64,000 nt of DNA from NCBI GenBank assembly GCA_028551475.1, contig CM052357.1, positions 6,619,931 through 6,683,930 of the forward strand, in the 5' to 3' direction. This DNA comes from Casuarina equisetifolia. Taxonomy: Eukaryota > Streptophyta > Magnoliopsida > Fagales > Casuarinaceae. Of the stretch, positions 11,312-23,177 are shown piece by piece. The notes under the pieces are model-generated. The model was not told the DNA's origin. It was given only the letters and a program-made list of their open reading frames with translations, and made no database searches. A program made the translations under genes and the position numbers. How positions within the stretch are numbered: position 1 is the first letter of the stretch; the number at the start of each line of letters is the position of its first letter.

Positions 11312-12830
11312 AGCTCATCTTTTCTTCAATTTTAAACCACAAATCATAAAAAAAATTTATCCTTGTTTCATGTTACAAGGCGTCTTGCAAGATTTCTAGA
11401 CATTTCATACTCTATATATCTTCATCTCTTTATGCCTCACGTGCTCCTTACCGGTATGGGCCTTGTGTGCCTCACCCATTAGGCTTCTCAGTTGTGGCTC
11501 TTGCCACTCTAGGCTTTGCATGCCTATATGAACCTCTGTTCTGCTATGCGCTATTGTGTCAAATTCTTGGGCCAATGCAATCTCTAGGACTCTACTCCAC
11601 TCTAGGTCACCCAAGTCGAGATTAGTTAAGCACATTGCATATGTTTTAAGTTCAAAATATTTTCCTTATCATTATAAAATTAATCCATCAACTTGATAGA
11701 TCTTAAGAATACATACAAATTCCTCAACAGCAATGATATTTATCATCTTCTTTTTCATATTTTACCCTCAAGATTTATAGAATTAAAAAGAAGATTTATT
11801 TACAACTTGCAATCATAGCTAAGCTTGATGGAATTTATGATACTCATCTTAAAAATTAGTCTCCAACTTCATCTCATTTTAGATTAATTATGTGCTTAAT
11901 AGATTGATTTTTTTGTTCAATCCTTAGTTCCAATAATTACGATTAAGCAAGTACATTCAGCTATGATTATTATTAAAACTAAAGTTTTGCAACAAGATAT
12001 AAGATGAATTTTATAAAAAATCATTGAAAATTTTAGTACAAAAGTACTAGTAGATAATTTTATCCACTAAAATCATTGAATTCCATTATGATGCTACTTG
12101 TTTTTTTTTTTTTTGTATTCTCTTTTTTATACACTCTAATTTAAGTTAAAAAAAAATTGCCTTTCTATATGGCCACTTATTTTTAGATAATGTGAAAAAA
12201 TAAAAGATATAATTTTTTTTTCATAGAATGTTTAGATTTTATTTTTATATTTGAAAAACATGTCAGCTACATATGTCCTAAATTTGCGAAAAATGATGTG
12301 AAAGCAAAGAAAAAGATAGATTGAGATAATAAAGAAACATGCAGAGGAAAATAAAAGATTATAGGAAAAAAATAAAGCAAGAGAATATAGAAATTTGAAA
12401 CAAAATAAACAAAAATGAGTAACACAATTATTTGTAATCCATCTTGGTCATAATTTTGGAGGCATTTCAAATTTTTGATTAATTCTTAAAGTCCATAATT
12501 GTCGTCTCGGACTGGGTCCCACTTACGTATGTGAGAGGGCCGATTGTCTGTTTCTCCTCCGTAAATCACGTGCCGAGCAACCACTCTAGAGGTTTCTATG
12601 GCTTAAGTAGTTGTTTTTATCAAAAGAAATAAAGTAATCAAAGTTTGCAAGATAAGTATAAAGACAAAGTGAAAAAAGAAAAAGTAAGAGAATAAAGGAA
12701 CATGTCTAAAACAAGAAAAAAAAAAAAAGGAAAAGGAAAGAATAATACATCTATTTTCACAACAAGAAAGGAGTAAAGAAAAATATACAAAAAAGGAAAG
12801 AATAAGAAAAAAAAAAAAAGAAATGAAGAA
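11312..12830. repeat. Duplicated block B, with the uninterrupted insertion site
   Basis: Direct repeat partner of block A (3,260-3,346 plus 6,461-8,050). At about 11,402-11,410 it runs straight through the sequence where block A holds the LTR element (CATTTCATACTC here), so it preserves the empty site. It contains a DC1 fragment and ends in the same purine-rich tract. A 76-codon open stretch on the minus strand (11,405-11,635) covers the TGGGCCAATGCAATCTC module; its product is unknown. Confidence 0.8.
12506..12625 (+). pseudogene. DC1 zinc-motif fragment
   Basis: Begins TCGGACTGGGTCCCACTTA and continues through degraded copies of the CERADCQ and CTEQP parts of the DC1 copy at 13,507-14,745, then GGTTTCTATGGCTTAA. 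The last part also matches 13,770-13,790, so this fragment and the one at 13,688 share more than the coding piece. Confidence 0.65.
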
Positions 12831-13506
12831 AAAGATTATAACGAAGTATCTCTATTCTTCTAAAAAAGAACTAGAATAAAATAAATGTGACAAGAAGAGA
12901 TACAAAAAATGTGAAAAACTCATATAATGAGTAATGTTTAGCAAACCAGCAAAAAACTACAAGCATGTATAACATGAAACTAATGAAGTAAAGCCAAAAC
13001 GCAACCCTAATGTTCATAAAATAGAATATGACCTTTACACCTACATAAAGGAGCAGTCTTACCCAAAAATCAGTGGCTTTGCTTACACTATAGTATGAAT
13101 TTCTTGTTGCAAATGATATCTTTGACTTGGATAATGTTGGACCATATGTCTGACTTGTGATTAGCACTTGTAACGGCAGTTGGTGGATCAATTCACTATT
13201 AGCCTCTTAATTGTCCAAGGTTCAAAAGTTAGTGGTTCATTATAAAGATTCCTTTTATGCCGATGTAGAAAATAACAATCATTCCACTAAGATAAAAGGT
13301 AAATGTGCAGTGAATTGTGGCAAAAACATTTTACTCTACTGTAGAGTTCTCCTTTTATTAGATTTGTTCATCCTATTATTTGCCTCAATTTTTACTAGAT
13401 AGGTAGATAGGTGGTTTGTGATTATGCAAAAAATAAAAATAATACATGGAGTAGTTGTCCTCCAATTTTGCAAGAATGGCCTTCTAATGATCAAAAAACT
13501 GGTTTT
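12831..13506. other. Intergenic, 5' flank of a DC1 copy
   Basis: No supported gene. Open stretches on both strands here are short and show no recognisable domain. Confidence 0.4.
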
Positions 13507-14745
13507 ATGGCTAGAAATGATGAGGTAATACATTTCCTTATTGTTTGTCATCGCCATTTTCTTTTGTTAGCTGATCTCCTTCCTTATGCTTGAATAGCAT
13601 CAATATTTGTCACAATACTTCCTTCTTATTTATTCTACGTTAAGAATTTACAATGTTATCTTGTCTAGTACTTCACAATATACTTAATGTGAGAGTGTAG
13701 ATCGTCAATTTCTTCTCCATAAATGGCGTGCAGATCAACCACTCCCCGAGGAATAATAATATTTGGTTTCTATGCCTCAAATAAAACACGGTTTCTATTT
13801 GGTAGCTTTACATGCGTACTTCCCTCTCAATTCTCATTACTTACCATTTCCCCGTTTTGTGCTTGTGTTTGTTAGAATCTAGTATGGCACCTCTCGAAGC
13901 TAATAACTGATGGCGAGGGATTGGAATATGATTGTGATTTGTGTGGTCAACCCGGACTGGGTCCCACTTACAAATGTGAGAGAGCAGATTGTCAGTGGCT
14001 TAGCCATAAATCATGTACCGAGCAACCACTCCCTCCAGGTTTTACGCATGATTTACGGAATCGGCATCGTATCATTTTCATAGAAGAGTTGGACAATCAA
14101 GAGAAAGTAATTTGTCCGTTTTGCGAGGAGCTAGTGTCAGGTTCTCCCTATAAATGTCTCTTCCCAAACTGCAGCTTTCTCATTCATCAGTCATGCATTA
14201 ACATGCCCGTTGTCTTATACAAACACCCTATAGACCAAAGGCACGGCCTTTCTTTGAGAGGATCGTTAAAGGAGCAGCATTGTGATCTTTGCGGTAAACG
14301 TTTTGTGGTATGGCTTACATCTGTTTGCCTTGCGATGTGGCCATCCACGTCAAGTGTGCTTCGCGTGGCATAATGAGTGTTGAAAAGTGCCACCCACACG
14401 AATTCATCGTGTTTCCCATGGGTGAGTGCCAAAACACTTGCCAAGCATGCGGTCAGCAAAGCAGTGAGGTAATTTATCTATGTCGGAACTGCCGACTCTG
14501 GATTCATCAGAATTGTTTTAAGACTTATCCGCGTACCATCAAAATTAAAGAATGTAGTCACTTCCTGACTTATACCATCTCCCGTCCCGATGAGCATCTC
14601 CCATACTTCTCGCACCATAAGGTAGGTCTTGTTCCAATCCTTTCTCCATTGGGGTCATGTCTGCAAACAGATTCCCTCTTACTAACAACAACTATGGAGA
14701 TTACAAATCCCTCACATACATCCAATTTTCTTTCCTAGAAAGCTA
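13507..14745 (+). pseudogene. DC1 zinc-finger protein, N-terminal half, pseudogene
   Basis: The likely structure is a small first exon (ATG at 13,507, six codons, GT at 13,525) and a second exon opening at 13,876 after TTAG. They join in phase and give an N-terminus reading VWHLSKLITDGEGLEYDC, which parallels VNWHLLELTSDSQDEHAC in the right-arm copy. Zinc motifs follow: CDLCGQPGLGPTYKC with HKSC, CPFCEELVSGSPYKC with HQSC, and CDLCGKRF. Near 14,310 the frame shifts by one base, and the match resumes with MAYICLPCDVAIHVKCAS, CQACGQQSSEVIYLC and HQNC. The match to DC1 fades after about 14,620 and the C-terminal half is absent. A partial repeat of its own first zinc motif sits in its intron at 13,688-13,752. 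Confidence 0.72.
13688..13752 (+). pseudogene. DC1 fragment inside the intron of a DC1 copy
   Basis: Degraded repeat of the exon sequence at 13,974-14,035: GTGAGAG, then CCATAAAT and ATCAACCACTCCC in the same order and spacing. It lies between the two proposed exons. Confidence 0.55.
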
Positions 14746-14859
14746 ACACACAACTTGTGCCTCTAGCTCGTTAAACAATAGAAACTATGACTCAAAATGA
14801 TGTAACTGTGCGTCAAGCAAGCTTTACAACTGAAGCTTTTTCAATACAACCCAGGGGGA

Positions 14860-15070
14860 CTTGAAGGTGCGTGATGAGACCAAGAATAGGTGCAATAGCA
14901 CGATAAGGCCTAGAGGTACAATGAGGCCCAAAGGGATTTAGAGGGTCCAATTTGGAATGATGCAATGAGCTTTACAATAGAGGCCTAGAGATTGCATTGG
15001 CCCAAGAGTTCGTACTAATCCAAGGTGGTGTGGGGTGGAAGATCTACAAGAGCGCAAGTGTTATAATCTT
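14860..15070 (-). repeat. Inverted copy of the duplicated-block module
   Basis: The reverse complement contains CTTGGGCCAATGCAATCTCT and AGGCCTCT, matching about 6,625-6,655 and 11,565-11,595 of blocks A and B. So the same short module occurs three times in the left arm, here inverted. Family not recognised. Confidence 0.5.
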
Positions 15071-15960
15071 AATAAAATTGTTGACAAGCACTTAACTCAG
15101 TAACAAATAAATAATGTCTAAGATCTTATGCATAAGTGGGTGTAGAGTTATAAATTTGTGTTAAAAGAAAAAAGGGTAATCTTAACAAGGATCAAGTAGA
15201 AGCATGTCAAGGAAAAAGAGATGGACTCTTTGAAGGTAGAGGCTCTTCAAATGGGGGAAAAAAAATGTTTCAAATGATATAGAATTATTGTCAAGTCATT
15301 AACATATTCCTTAAATGTAGATACAAAAAGAAAATTAGGGATAGAAATAAAAATAACTCTTAAAAAAATGATTGGACTCGTAAGGTTTTGTTGATTGAAA
15401 TAAGTGGTTTACAAAATTTCGTCAAAAAGTATTTGGATTTAGTCATTCATAGAGCTTCGCCCTTTTTCATGGTTTTACGAACATTTTTTCCCCATATCAC
15501 TATCATCCTACCCGACCCAAATCTGTTATATCGATTTGACAACCTCTAGGAGCTTCTAAGCTAATAAAATTAAATATTTGAGTCAAATATCCATGGAATT
15601 TTCAAGTAGTCAATAATACAACAGGATTAAAGATAAAAATAAAGAGAAATATGGAGATTATATGTTTCTTGAAATTTCATGAGTGTGAAAAACATGTAAA
15701 GATCCTGTAATACAAGGGTATGGCTGACAGATATCACCAAATGAGAATAATTAAGTAATTTGAATAAGATAGTGTATGGAATTCCGAATAAACAATGAGC
15801 AAATGGTAGAGGGAAGAGGGAAGAGGAAGAGGGGGCCAGTAACTGTCTGGAGAGCCGAAGGGAAGCTGGCCTTTGCCACTCTCGAAGGGGTCATTGTCTA
15901 CAAGCCGATCATACCCACCCCGGCTACTCTTCCTATTTCTCTGCATGATCGAGATCAAAC
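15071..15960. other. Intergenic, upstream of the FNR gene
   Basis: AT-rich DNA. A purine-rich patch (GAGGGAAGAGGGAAGAGGAA) begins near 15,810, about 230 bp before the FNR start codon. No gene seen. Confidence 0.45.
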
Positions 15961-15964
15961 CCAC

Positions 15965-15973
15965 CTTATAAAT
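15965..15973 (+). promoter_or_regulatory. Probable TATA box of the FNR gene
   Basis: CTTATAAAT lies 72-80 bp before the ATG at 16,045, which would place transcription start near 16,000 and give a leader of about 45 nt. A 12-bp palindrome TCGCTATAGCGA (15,979-15,990) lies just downstream. Confidence 0.55.
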
Positions 15974-16044
15974 TTAGCTCGCTATAGCGATACTTCCAAG
16001 GCCTCGGGCTTCTAACGCTCCAATTCTTGCTTCATCTCGTCGCC

Positions 16045-19000
16045 ATGGCTCTATTGGCCGCATCTCAGGTTCTCCAATTTCTATTTTTTTGCGTGTTTCG
16101 ATCCTCGCCTTCCTTTCGGCTGCAGAGAAACCGCAGAAAAATGAATGGATATTTGAATCTTTTGCTTTATGTCTGGCTATGGTTTAAGTGGGGATTTGTG
16201 ATGAGGGAGATGGGTTCTAGATTCTCTGGCTGCCAAAAGGAGGATTTTTTTATTTTTTTTTTAAATTTTTTTTAAATTTTTTTTTGCTTTTGACTTTTAC
16301 TTTTCTACTAATGTTTTGGGTGTTTGTGTTTGCTTTCAGGCTGCAGTGAGTGTTCCTGTTGGATGCGAGTTATCCACCAGGAGATCGGGGTTTAAGGTAT
16401 TCTAATATATTTGATTTTGTGCCCAAAATGCTTACCGTTCTAAATACTTGAATTAAGTGTTTAAACGTTTTCTAGGTTCTGTTGTTTGTTTTTGCAGATC
16501 ATAAAATTAAGGGCTCGTTTGGTTATAGCTTCTTTTAAATTCAGATTTCAATTGGGCTCAACAATCCTAGAAGTTCATGAACAGAAAAAATTAACTTTTA
16601 ATATGTCATTGCAATTCGTTTTCGATGTAAGACTAAAATCTGAATCCTTCTCCTCGGCTACTACCTTCCGAATAAACCGGTGAGGAAATCGTGGAAGTTC
16701 GTGGAAATGTGTTTTTAGTTTGATCTTTTCTGTACTCAGAGTTTGTAGTGTGGGGGAGTTTTAGTGCCGAACTTTGTGATGGCTATCTGTCGCTTCTCGT
16801 ATTTCAATTTTTGGAGTATGAGTTTCAGATTTTATGATTGCTGTACCCTCATAACGTTCTTGTAGATGGTAATTCACTGATTCTGTGGTTTTTTTTTCCC
16901 ATTTCTCTAGAAAACGAAATAATTTTGATGGGTAAAAACTGATTTTCTTTTTTTAGACTTTGCAGAATAGTGTTAAAAATATAAAATCACTAACTTTTCC
17001 TTTGGAAAGATTATATCTGCAGAAGGCTATGATCGATGCAATTGCATCATAATCTAGATGCTCTGCCCATTATTTTGTTTTTCTAACCTGATTATGACTG
17101 CTGCTAATTTTCCCCCACCTCAGGGAAAAAAAATGAAAAGAGAGAAAAATTGAATTCACCACTATAGTTTTAATATACTTACTAAAGGAGCTTAATTGAT
17201 ATGAGGTTTTAGTTCTCTGATTTGTCTTCTCATTCTTGTAGTGATGCCTGCGTGCTGTCATCATTGCCTCAAGATTTATGTTATGTAGTTTTGTTCAATC
17301 ATTTAGATGATTCTTTTAAGACAAAGATGTATGCTATAATTTCTAGTAAAGTTCAGGTTTGCTTGATTATCATGTGCTAGTTAACCTGCATTGACAGTGG
17401 ATAATGATTTTTCATGGCAATTGTTCTTCGTTTTGTTGCAGACTCCTAGCATAACCTTTAGTGACAAAGCACGGGTAGACTTCTTGTCTTTGGACTTGAA
17501 GACTAAGAATGCGTGGTCCAGAAATCGACAGACAATATGCCAATCAGTGCAACAAGCTAGTGCACCTAAAGTGGCTGTTTCCCCTTTAAGCCTTGAAGAT
17601 GCTAAAGAGCCCCCACTAAATCTCCACAAGCCCAAGGAACCTTATACAGCAACCATTGTTTCTGTTGAGAGGCTGGTTGGCCCAAAAGCTCCTGGAGAGA
17701 CTTGCCATATTGTGATTGATCATGGTGGCAATGTTCCGTACTGGGAAGGACAGAGTTACGGTGTAATTCCTCCTGTAAGTGAATAGTTTGCTGGTCATTT
17801 CCCTCTTGTACTCTACTTCCTTGGAGTTTTAGGTTATCTTGTCTCTTTTACATATATGTTTTCTATATCATAGATGTCGCTCTTACATTCCCTTCTTTTT
17901 GTCCTTGCCCATGAATCTGTGTCTGTACTTGCTAGGATTGAGGAAATCAAACTAACAATGATCAATGTTTGGTGTTCAGTTCCATTTCATGGAGGTTCTC
18001 CACTCATATAGTATCTGCATTTATGAAAAATCGTTGTATATATGAACTAAAATATGCCAGGGTAATATTAAATAGTCATTTCCATGTGTTGCAGGGTGAG
18101 AACCCGAAGAAACCAGGGACTCCCCACAATGTTCGTTTGTATTCAATCGCTTCCACTAGATATGGGGACTATTTTGATGGCAAGACAGCCAGCTTGTGTG
18201 TTCGTCGTGCTGTTTATTATGACCCTGAAACTGGAAAGGAGGATCCCTCCAAGAACGGTGTATGCAGCAATTTTTTATGCAACTCAAAGCCTGGAGATAA
18301 AATTAAGATCACAGGTAAGGCTAACTTGACATCAGAAATCTATAAATTAGTCAAGGATATTACATCACCTACTTGCATTTTTTTTCATGATCAAACTTGT
18401 TATGTCTACTAATTAGTTTCTGCTGATGCAATGTTCAAGCTGGTCCTGCCTTGGTGTTTTGGTTCTTAATGGTTTTCTGTTAGGATGTATCCTGGTTAAA
18501 TCAGCTTCATGTATGATCAGCTCAATTCGTTTTAAGAAATTGATGTTCTGTCTGATATGTGATTCTATGGTGTTGCTTTATGATAGATTTTCAACTTTAT
18601 TTTGGTTTGGACTTGTTTCTTATATGTTTTTTTCTTAAACATTTTGGAAGGCCCATCTGGCAAGATAATGCTTTTGCCTGAAGACAACCCAAATGCTACT
18701 CACATAATGATTGCCACTGGAACTGGTGTTGCTCCATTTAGGGGCTACCTTCGTCGTATGTTCATGGAATCTGTTCCTACATTCAAGTTCAATGGTCTTG
18801 CATGGCTGTTTCTTGGGGTGGCCAATACAGATAGTCTCCTCTATGATGATGAGTTCACTAAGTATCTCAAGGACTACCCTGATAACTTCCGCTACGACCG
18901 TGCGCTTAGTAGAGAGCAAAAGAATAAGAGCGGAGGCAAGATGTATGTTCAGGACAAGATTGAGGAATACAGTGATGAAATCTTCAAACTTTTGGATGAT

Positions 19001-19150
19001 GGTGCCCACATTTATTTCTGTGGTCTCAAGGGAATGATGCCTGGGATCCAAGAAACCCTTAAAAGAGTTGCTGAGGAAAGAGGGGAGAGTTGGGAAGAGA
19101 AGCTGTCACAACTCAAAAAGAACAAACAGTGGCATGTTGAAGTCTACTGA
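16045..19150 (+). CDS. RFNR: Ferredoxin-NADP reductase, root (non-photosynthetic) plastid type
   Basis: Transfers electrons between NADPH and ferredoxin in non-green plastids, feeding nitrite reduction and other assimilation. Exons read as 16,045-16,068, 16,340-16,396, 17,442-17,774, 18,095-18,314 and 18,651-19,150, all with GT-AG introns and matching phases, giving about 377 residues, the usual length for root FNRs. Residues 1-60 look like a plastid transit peptide (MALLAASQ start, Ser/Arg-rich). The FAD-binding signature RLYSIAS is at about 152-158, followed by CVRRAVYY and [12 protein letters not shown]. The NADP-binding loop is [13 protein letters not shown], and the protein ends [11 protein letters not shown], with the C-terminal Tyr that stacks on FAD. 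The [19 protein letters not shown] stretch and overall form favour the root over the leaf isoform. No damage seen. Confidence 0.95.
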
Positions 19151-22100
19151 TTACATGCTGATTGATGTTGTTGATGCATGTTTCAAGAGAATAGCATCAC
19201 CCCTTTGCTGTTTAGGTGATTTGTCGTTTCAAATTTCTTCAGCTCTTTAGATTAGAGCTTGAGTAGCAGTTATCATTTTATGTATCACTAGAAACCAATA
19301 AGACAAGTATCCTTGGTTGATACAAATTAAGAATCCCTTTGGGCTGGTGATCGTTAAGACTTGGCCTGAGTTATTTAGAAGTACATTCAGGATTTTGAAG
19401 GTTTCGTTGTCCTCACTCCCAAAAAAGAGGCAAATTTGCAAATATGATTGCATTTGAGCTTGAAACTTGAAAGTCCCTGACCCTCCGAGCCTCATTAGCC
19501 GCTGTCATTAAGTTATTCTTATTGCATTCTCTACTAATTGAACGCAGACATGACATGACATGTTCTTTTTTTTCTTTGCTAAGAAGGCAGTAGAAATTTG
19601 TTTCTTTCATTTTTTTTTTCCCTCTCTGCTCTTCTGATGTTTGTCAGGTCATGATTAAATCAAAATCAATAACCATGGATATTTAAACCCATCTCCTTTC
19701 CTTTACCAAACCATAGGAAAGCTACTTACTACTGAGCCAACTCCCTAGTGGGAGGTAGCTCACTGGGTTAGTGTTCTTTGTTTTTTTTTTTTTTTTTATA
19801 TATATATATATATGGGGTTATCTTATTATTATGTTTGACAAAGTTGTCTAAAGATGACCAACTTTTGTCCTTTTTCCTAACCGGTTCTGCAGCTCTTGGG
19901 AAAACCCAGATGCCTAAGTTTTCCATCAGAAAAGTTTGACCTAGTCGATTCAAGATTTTTTTTTCTTTTTTAATAGGGATGGGACCGTCTGAATTTTATT
20001 AATAACGAAAAAGTGGGCTGCCATTTAGGTCCGAAGATACAAGGCCCACTAAGGGGCGTTGCTTAAAAAATTAAGACATTAAAATTAAAAAAGGTCTCTT
20101 TTCTTTGATGAGTTTTTAGGCAACCACATCAAAAGAATAGGACAATTATTCTCTATCAGATTTTGAATTCATTGGGATTTTTGGATTTTTTTTTCAATAA
20201 TCGTCTTCAGTTATAGACATGTAAATCTTTATTTATTTTGTTATCATTTTTAAACTTTTTTATAATATAAAAACAACAATGTGTCATAGCATCAAAAAAT
20301 CCTTAGGTAATTCCACTTCTTGTGCTTCCTGTAATCATCCATTATCACCAGTGAAATGCCGATTCAAAGATGCTTAGCTGGTGATAATGGAGTTCTGAAT
20401 CTCACAAATGGCTGCACTACTTAAGGTTTGTGTTTCTTGTGCTTCCTTTCTCTGCATTGCTCCACCGAATATCCGAGGCAAGTTTCCAGCTCTTCGTGGG
20501 TCACTCACTCTGTACTCATCATTTTCAAAGCTGACTGCACCTTTTGGTGTCCTCTAAATGATTACAACACCCGTTCGCTGTCTATTAAGTGGGCTTATCA
20601 TTAATGTCAAATGTCATACCAAATATGTCCAAATCTTATTATTTAAATTCTTAAAACATAAATTAAAAATATTTTCATTTTTCCTAAAAAAATATATAAA
20701 TATATAACTATGACAATAAACAAAAATTTTAGGGGTATTCTCTAGCTTTATAAAACTCATCTATCCATATGAAAAAACTAAAGTTAGTAACTTTTAACGA
20801 TTTTTTGTTTACTACAATTTATTCTTTGTTTGGCAAAGACTCTTATTGCAATTTTTTTTTAAACACACACAATTAGAGTGCCAAATCTAGAATTAAAAGA
20901 TCCTAAGCAACACATGTTAACTATAGAACTAGATATTTGTTGACATATTAAAAGTACACACTAAGAAAAATAACTTCAAAAGTTTTGCAATCAAATTTTT
21001 TTCTTTTATTACTTTGATCATTTGTTATAGTTTAACATTCAAACCTTTAATAAGCCAACAAATATATTTGTTATAGTTTAACATCCGAACCTTTAATAAG
21101 CCAACAAATGTTGTGCTGTGCAAAGATATTGTGCTATATTTGCTTAACTTAAGAGCATTTAAAGAAGAGGTGAGACCTTTTCTCAATGTGGGTCTCATGA
21201 AAATTATAATACAAGTCAATCTTAGCAAATAAAACTTATGGTGTAGAAAGTTTGTTTTAACAAATAAGTCTTCTAATAAAATTATATTTGTTAATACTAT
21301 CAGTTCAAATCAAATTATGCCATTCAACATCATTATTTACTTGCCATCAATTACATTTATGTAAGTGATAGAATCATAAGGTAAAATTATAAAAGCTCAA
21401 TTTGTGACTAATGAGCTATCATACTTAAATTTAAACTCTAATAATATATTAAAAAAGAGTACAATTTTTTTTTTCTAAATTAGTTCTTAAGAAAAACACG
21501 TGAACATATAAAAATGATGTTGAACCAAAACATTAGTCATATGCAAGAACTATTATTTCTAATAACTCTAATTATCTCTTCAACCTAGCCCCACCATGAC
21601 TTCAACTCTTGCTTTTAAAAAAAAAAAAAAAAAAACACCCAAGAGACAAGTTTACCTGAAGAATTATTTTGATTAATTTTATATTCACAAGAATCCGAAA
21701 TCCACATGCAAAGGCCACATCTCCATCTGGCAAACACATAATCAAGTTAGAATAACAAAAAAGCCCTCCCCCTATTCTATGCTTAGCTAACCGTTACATT
21801 CTCCACGGAGGAAACAGTCAAATCCCTGCAAAACAAGACGATAATGTCTACGTGCTCTTTAGACTTTCAACGACCAACTGCCACCCCCGCCCATCCAACG
21901 GTAGAAATCTCTGGGCCCTCCCCATGCTTTTTCTTTTTTCTTTTTTGGTTTTTTGTCAAACTTTGTTTGTCATAATTAATCTGGGGAGAAATAACTGGAA
22001 AATAATTTGTTGTAATATTAATTGAGCTTAATTACGCATTTTTAATAGGAAGGTACGTGAAAATTGCTTAGGCTGTTCAGAGTTTGAGAGGAAGTTGGGG

Positions 22101-22190
22101 ATAACGATTTAGTTGTTCAGCAAATATGATAAGATCATTATTTGCTTCCAGAAGTGAATTATTGGATTCCCAGTGCCGTATCACTCTTGG
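19151..22190. other. FNR 3' region and intergenic DNA
   Basis: The first 100-150 bp are probably the FNR 3' untranslated region. The rest is AT-rich. It has a T run followed by (TA)n near 19,775-19,815, an A run near 21,619-21,637, and a two-copy tandem repeat at 21,021-21,112. I see no gene. Confidence 0.5.
21021..21112. repeat. Tandem repeat, 46-bp unit, two copies
   Basis: TTTGTTATAGTTTAACAT and AACCTTTAATAAGCCAACAA occur twice with a period of 46 bp. The copies differ at only a few positions, so the duplication looks recent. Confidence 0.85.
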
Positions 22191-22193
22191 AAA

Positions 22194-22203
22194 ACTATAA
22201 ATA
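22194..22203 (+). promoter_or_regulatory. Probable TATA box of the ArfGAP gene
   Basis: ACTATAAATA lies about 980 bp before the start codon. The stretch 22,230-23,177 would then be a leader, probably with an intron. The sequence turns T-rich and intron-like after about 22,530, and the coding ATG follows at 23,178. Confidence 0.4.
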
Positions 22204-23177
22204 AATTAATAATTTTTCGTCGTCCCGATCCAGGAGGCGTGCGTACCACTGCCGCATATCGCCGTCCAGGCCGTTCTTGGGATTTGCAGTCGGGACATTC
22301 GTTTCCGGATATTTTCTGGTGAATTTCTATATTGTTTCTTCAGATCTTTCGTTTTGGCTGCTATGAATCGTATCGTTTCTGACCTTTTCTTATTTTCGGT
22401 ACTTGCTAATGGTTGTTTTTTCGTTCTGTGACTCTCTCCCAACGGTCTTCAATCCAAATCTAAATTTTCCGACTTTGAATGATCTCTGAGTTTTTCGTAC
22501 ATTGATTTGGATTGAATCTGTTTTTGTAGGGGTAAGTGTGATTTAATCTTATCTTTGTCATCTGGCTGCTGCGAAAACATAGGATTAGGAGTAATATGGA
22601 AACTCTCCAGATTTTCCGTCTTTCTGGAACCTGAGAACACCAAAGTTCTTCTACTGGGGTGCCAAAACTATTCGAACTGAGTTTCTTGCGCGTTTTCTCA
22701 GTAGGAAGACAAAGGAATTACTGATAGAGCTTTTACATAATCGCTGAAGTAAGATGTGTTTGTGCTCGTTCCAATAATTGCAATGCCTATTAATGATCTC
22801 ATACCAATCTCCTTTTTTTGGGGATGATCACTCTTTGTGAAAATGCTTAGTTTGCGTTCCTTTTCTTTGCTACCTTTGTGCTATGTTTTGAATTTTTTGG
22901 TCATATATTCCAATTTCGTATCATTAACCTTGAATATAAGTTTATTTAACGGATTTTCAAATCTGCTAATCCCTGTTTTGTCTCGAGCAATTTATTTATT
23001 GAATTTTGAACAAGTTCTACTCTTGAGAATTTATTGGGGTGTTGTGAGCTTTTGGTTTTTAGCACCAGGTTTACTGAGTTGGTTTTTTCCCTTTTTCCTT
23101 TGCCTTTATCAGATCACTTTATCCAGACAATTTGGAAGAGTTTGGTTTTGTTGGATGATTAAGTTATAAGCAGAGTA

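Noticed and set aside
12871-13191. 106-codon open stretch on the minus strand
   Set aside because: Hydrophobic low-information sequence in AT-rich DNA, no ATG context or homology that I recognise.
16507-16690. GGGCTCGTTTGG-type transposon end in FNR intron 2
   Set aside because: Only one end was found; no inverted partner or target duplication in the intron.
19745-19780. tRNA- or SINE-like A-box (TAGCTCACTGGG) followed by a T run
   Set aside because: No cloverleaf can be completed, and no B-box lies at the right distance; the nearest similar sequence is about 190 bp away.
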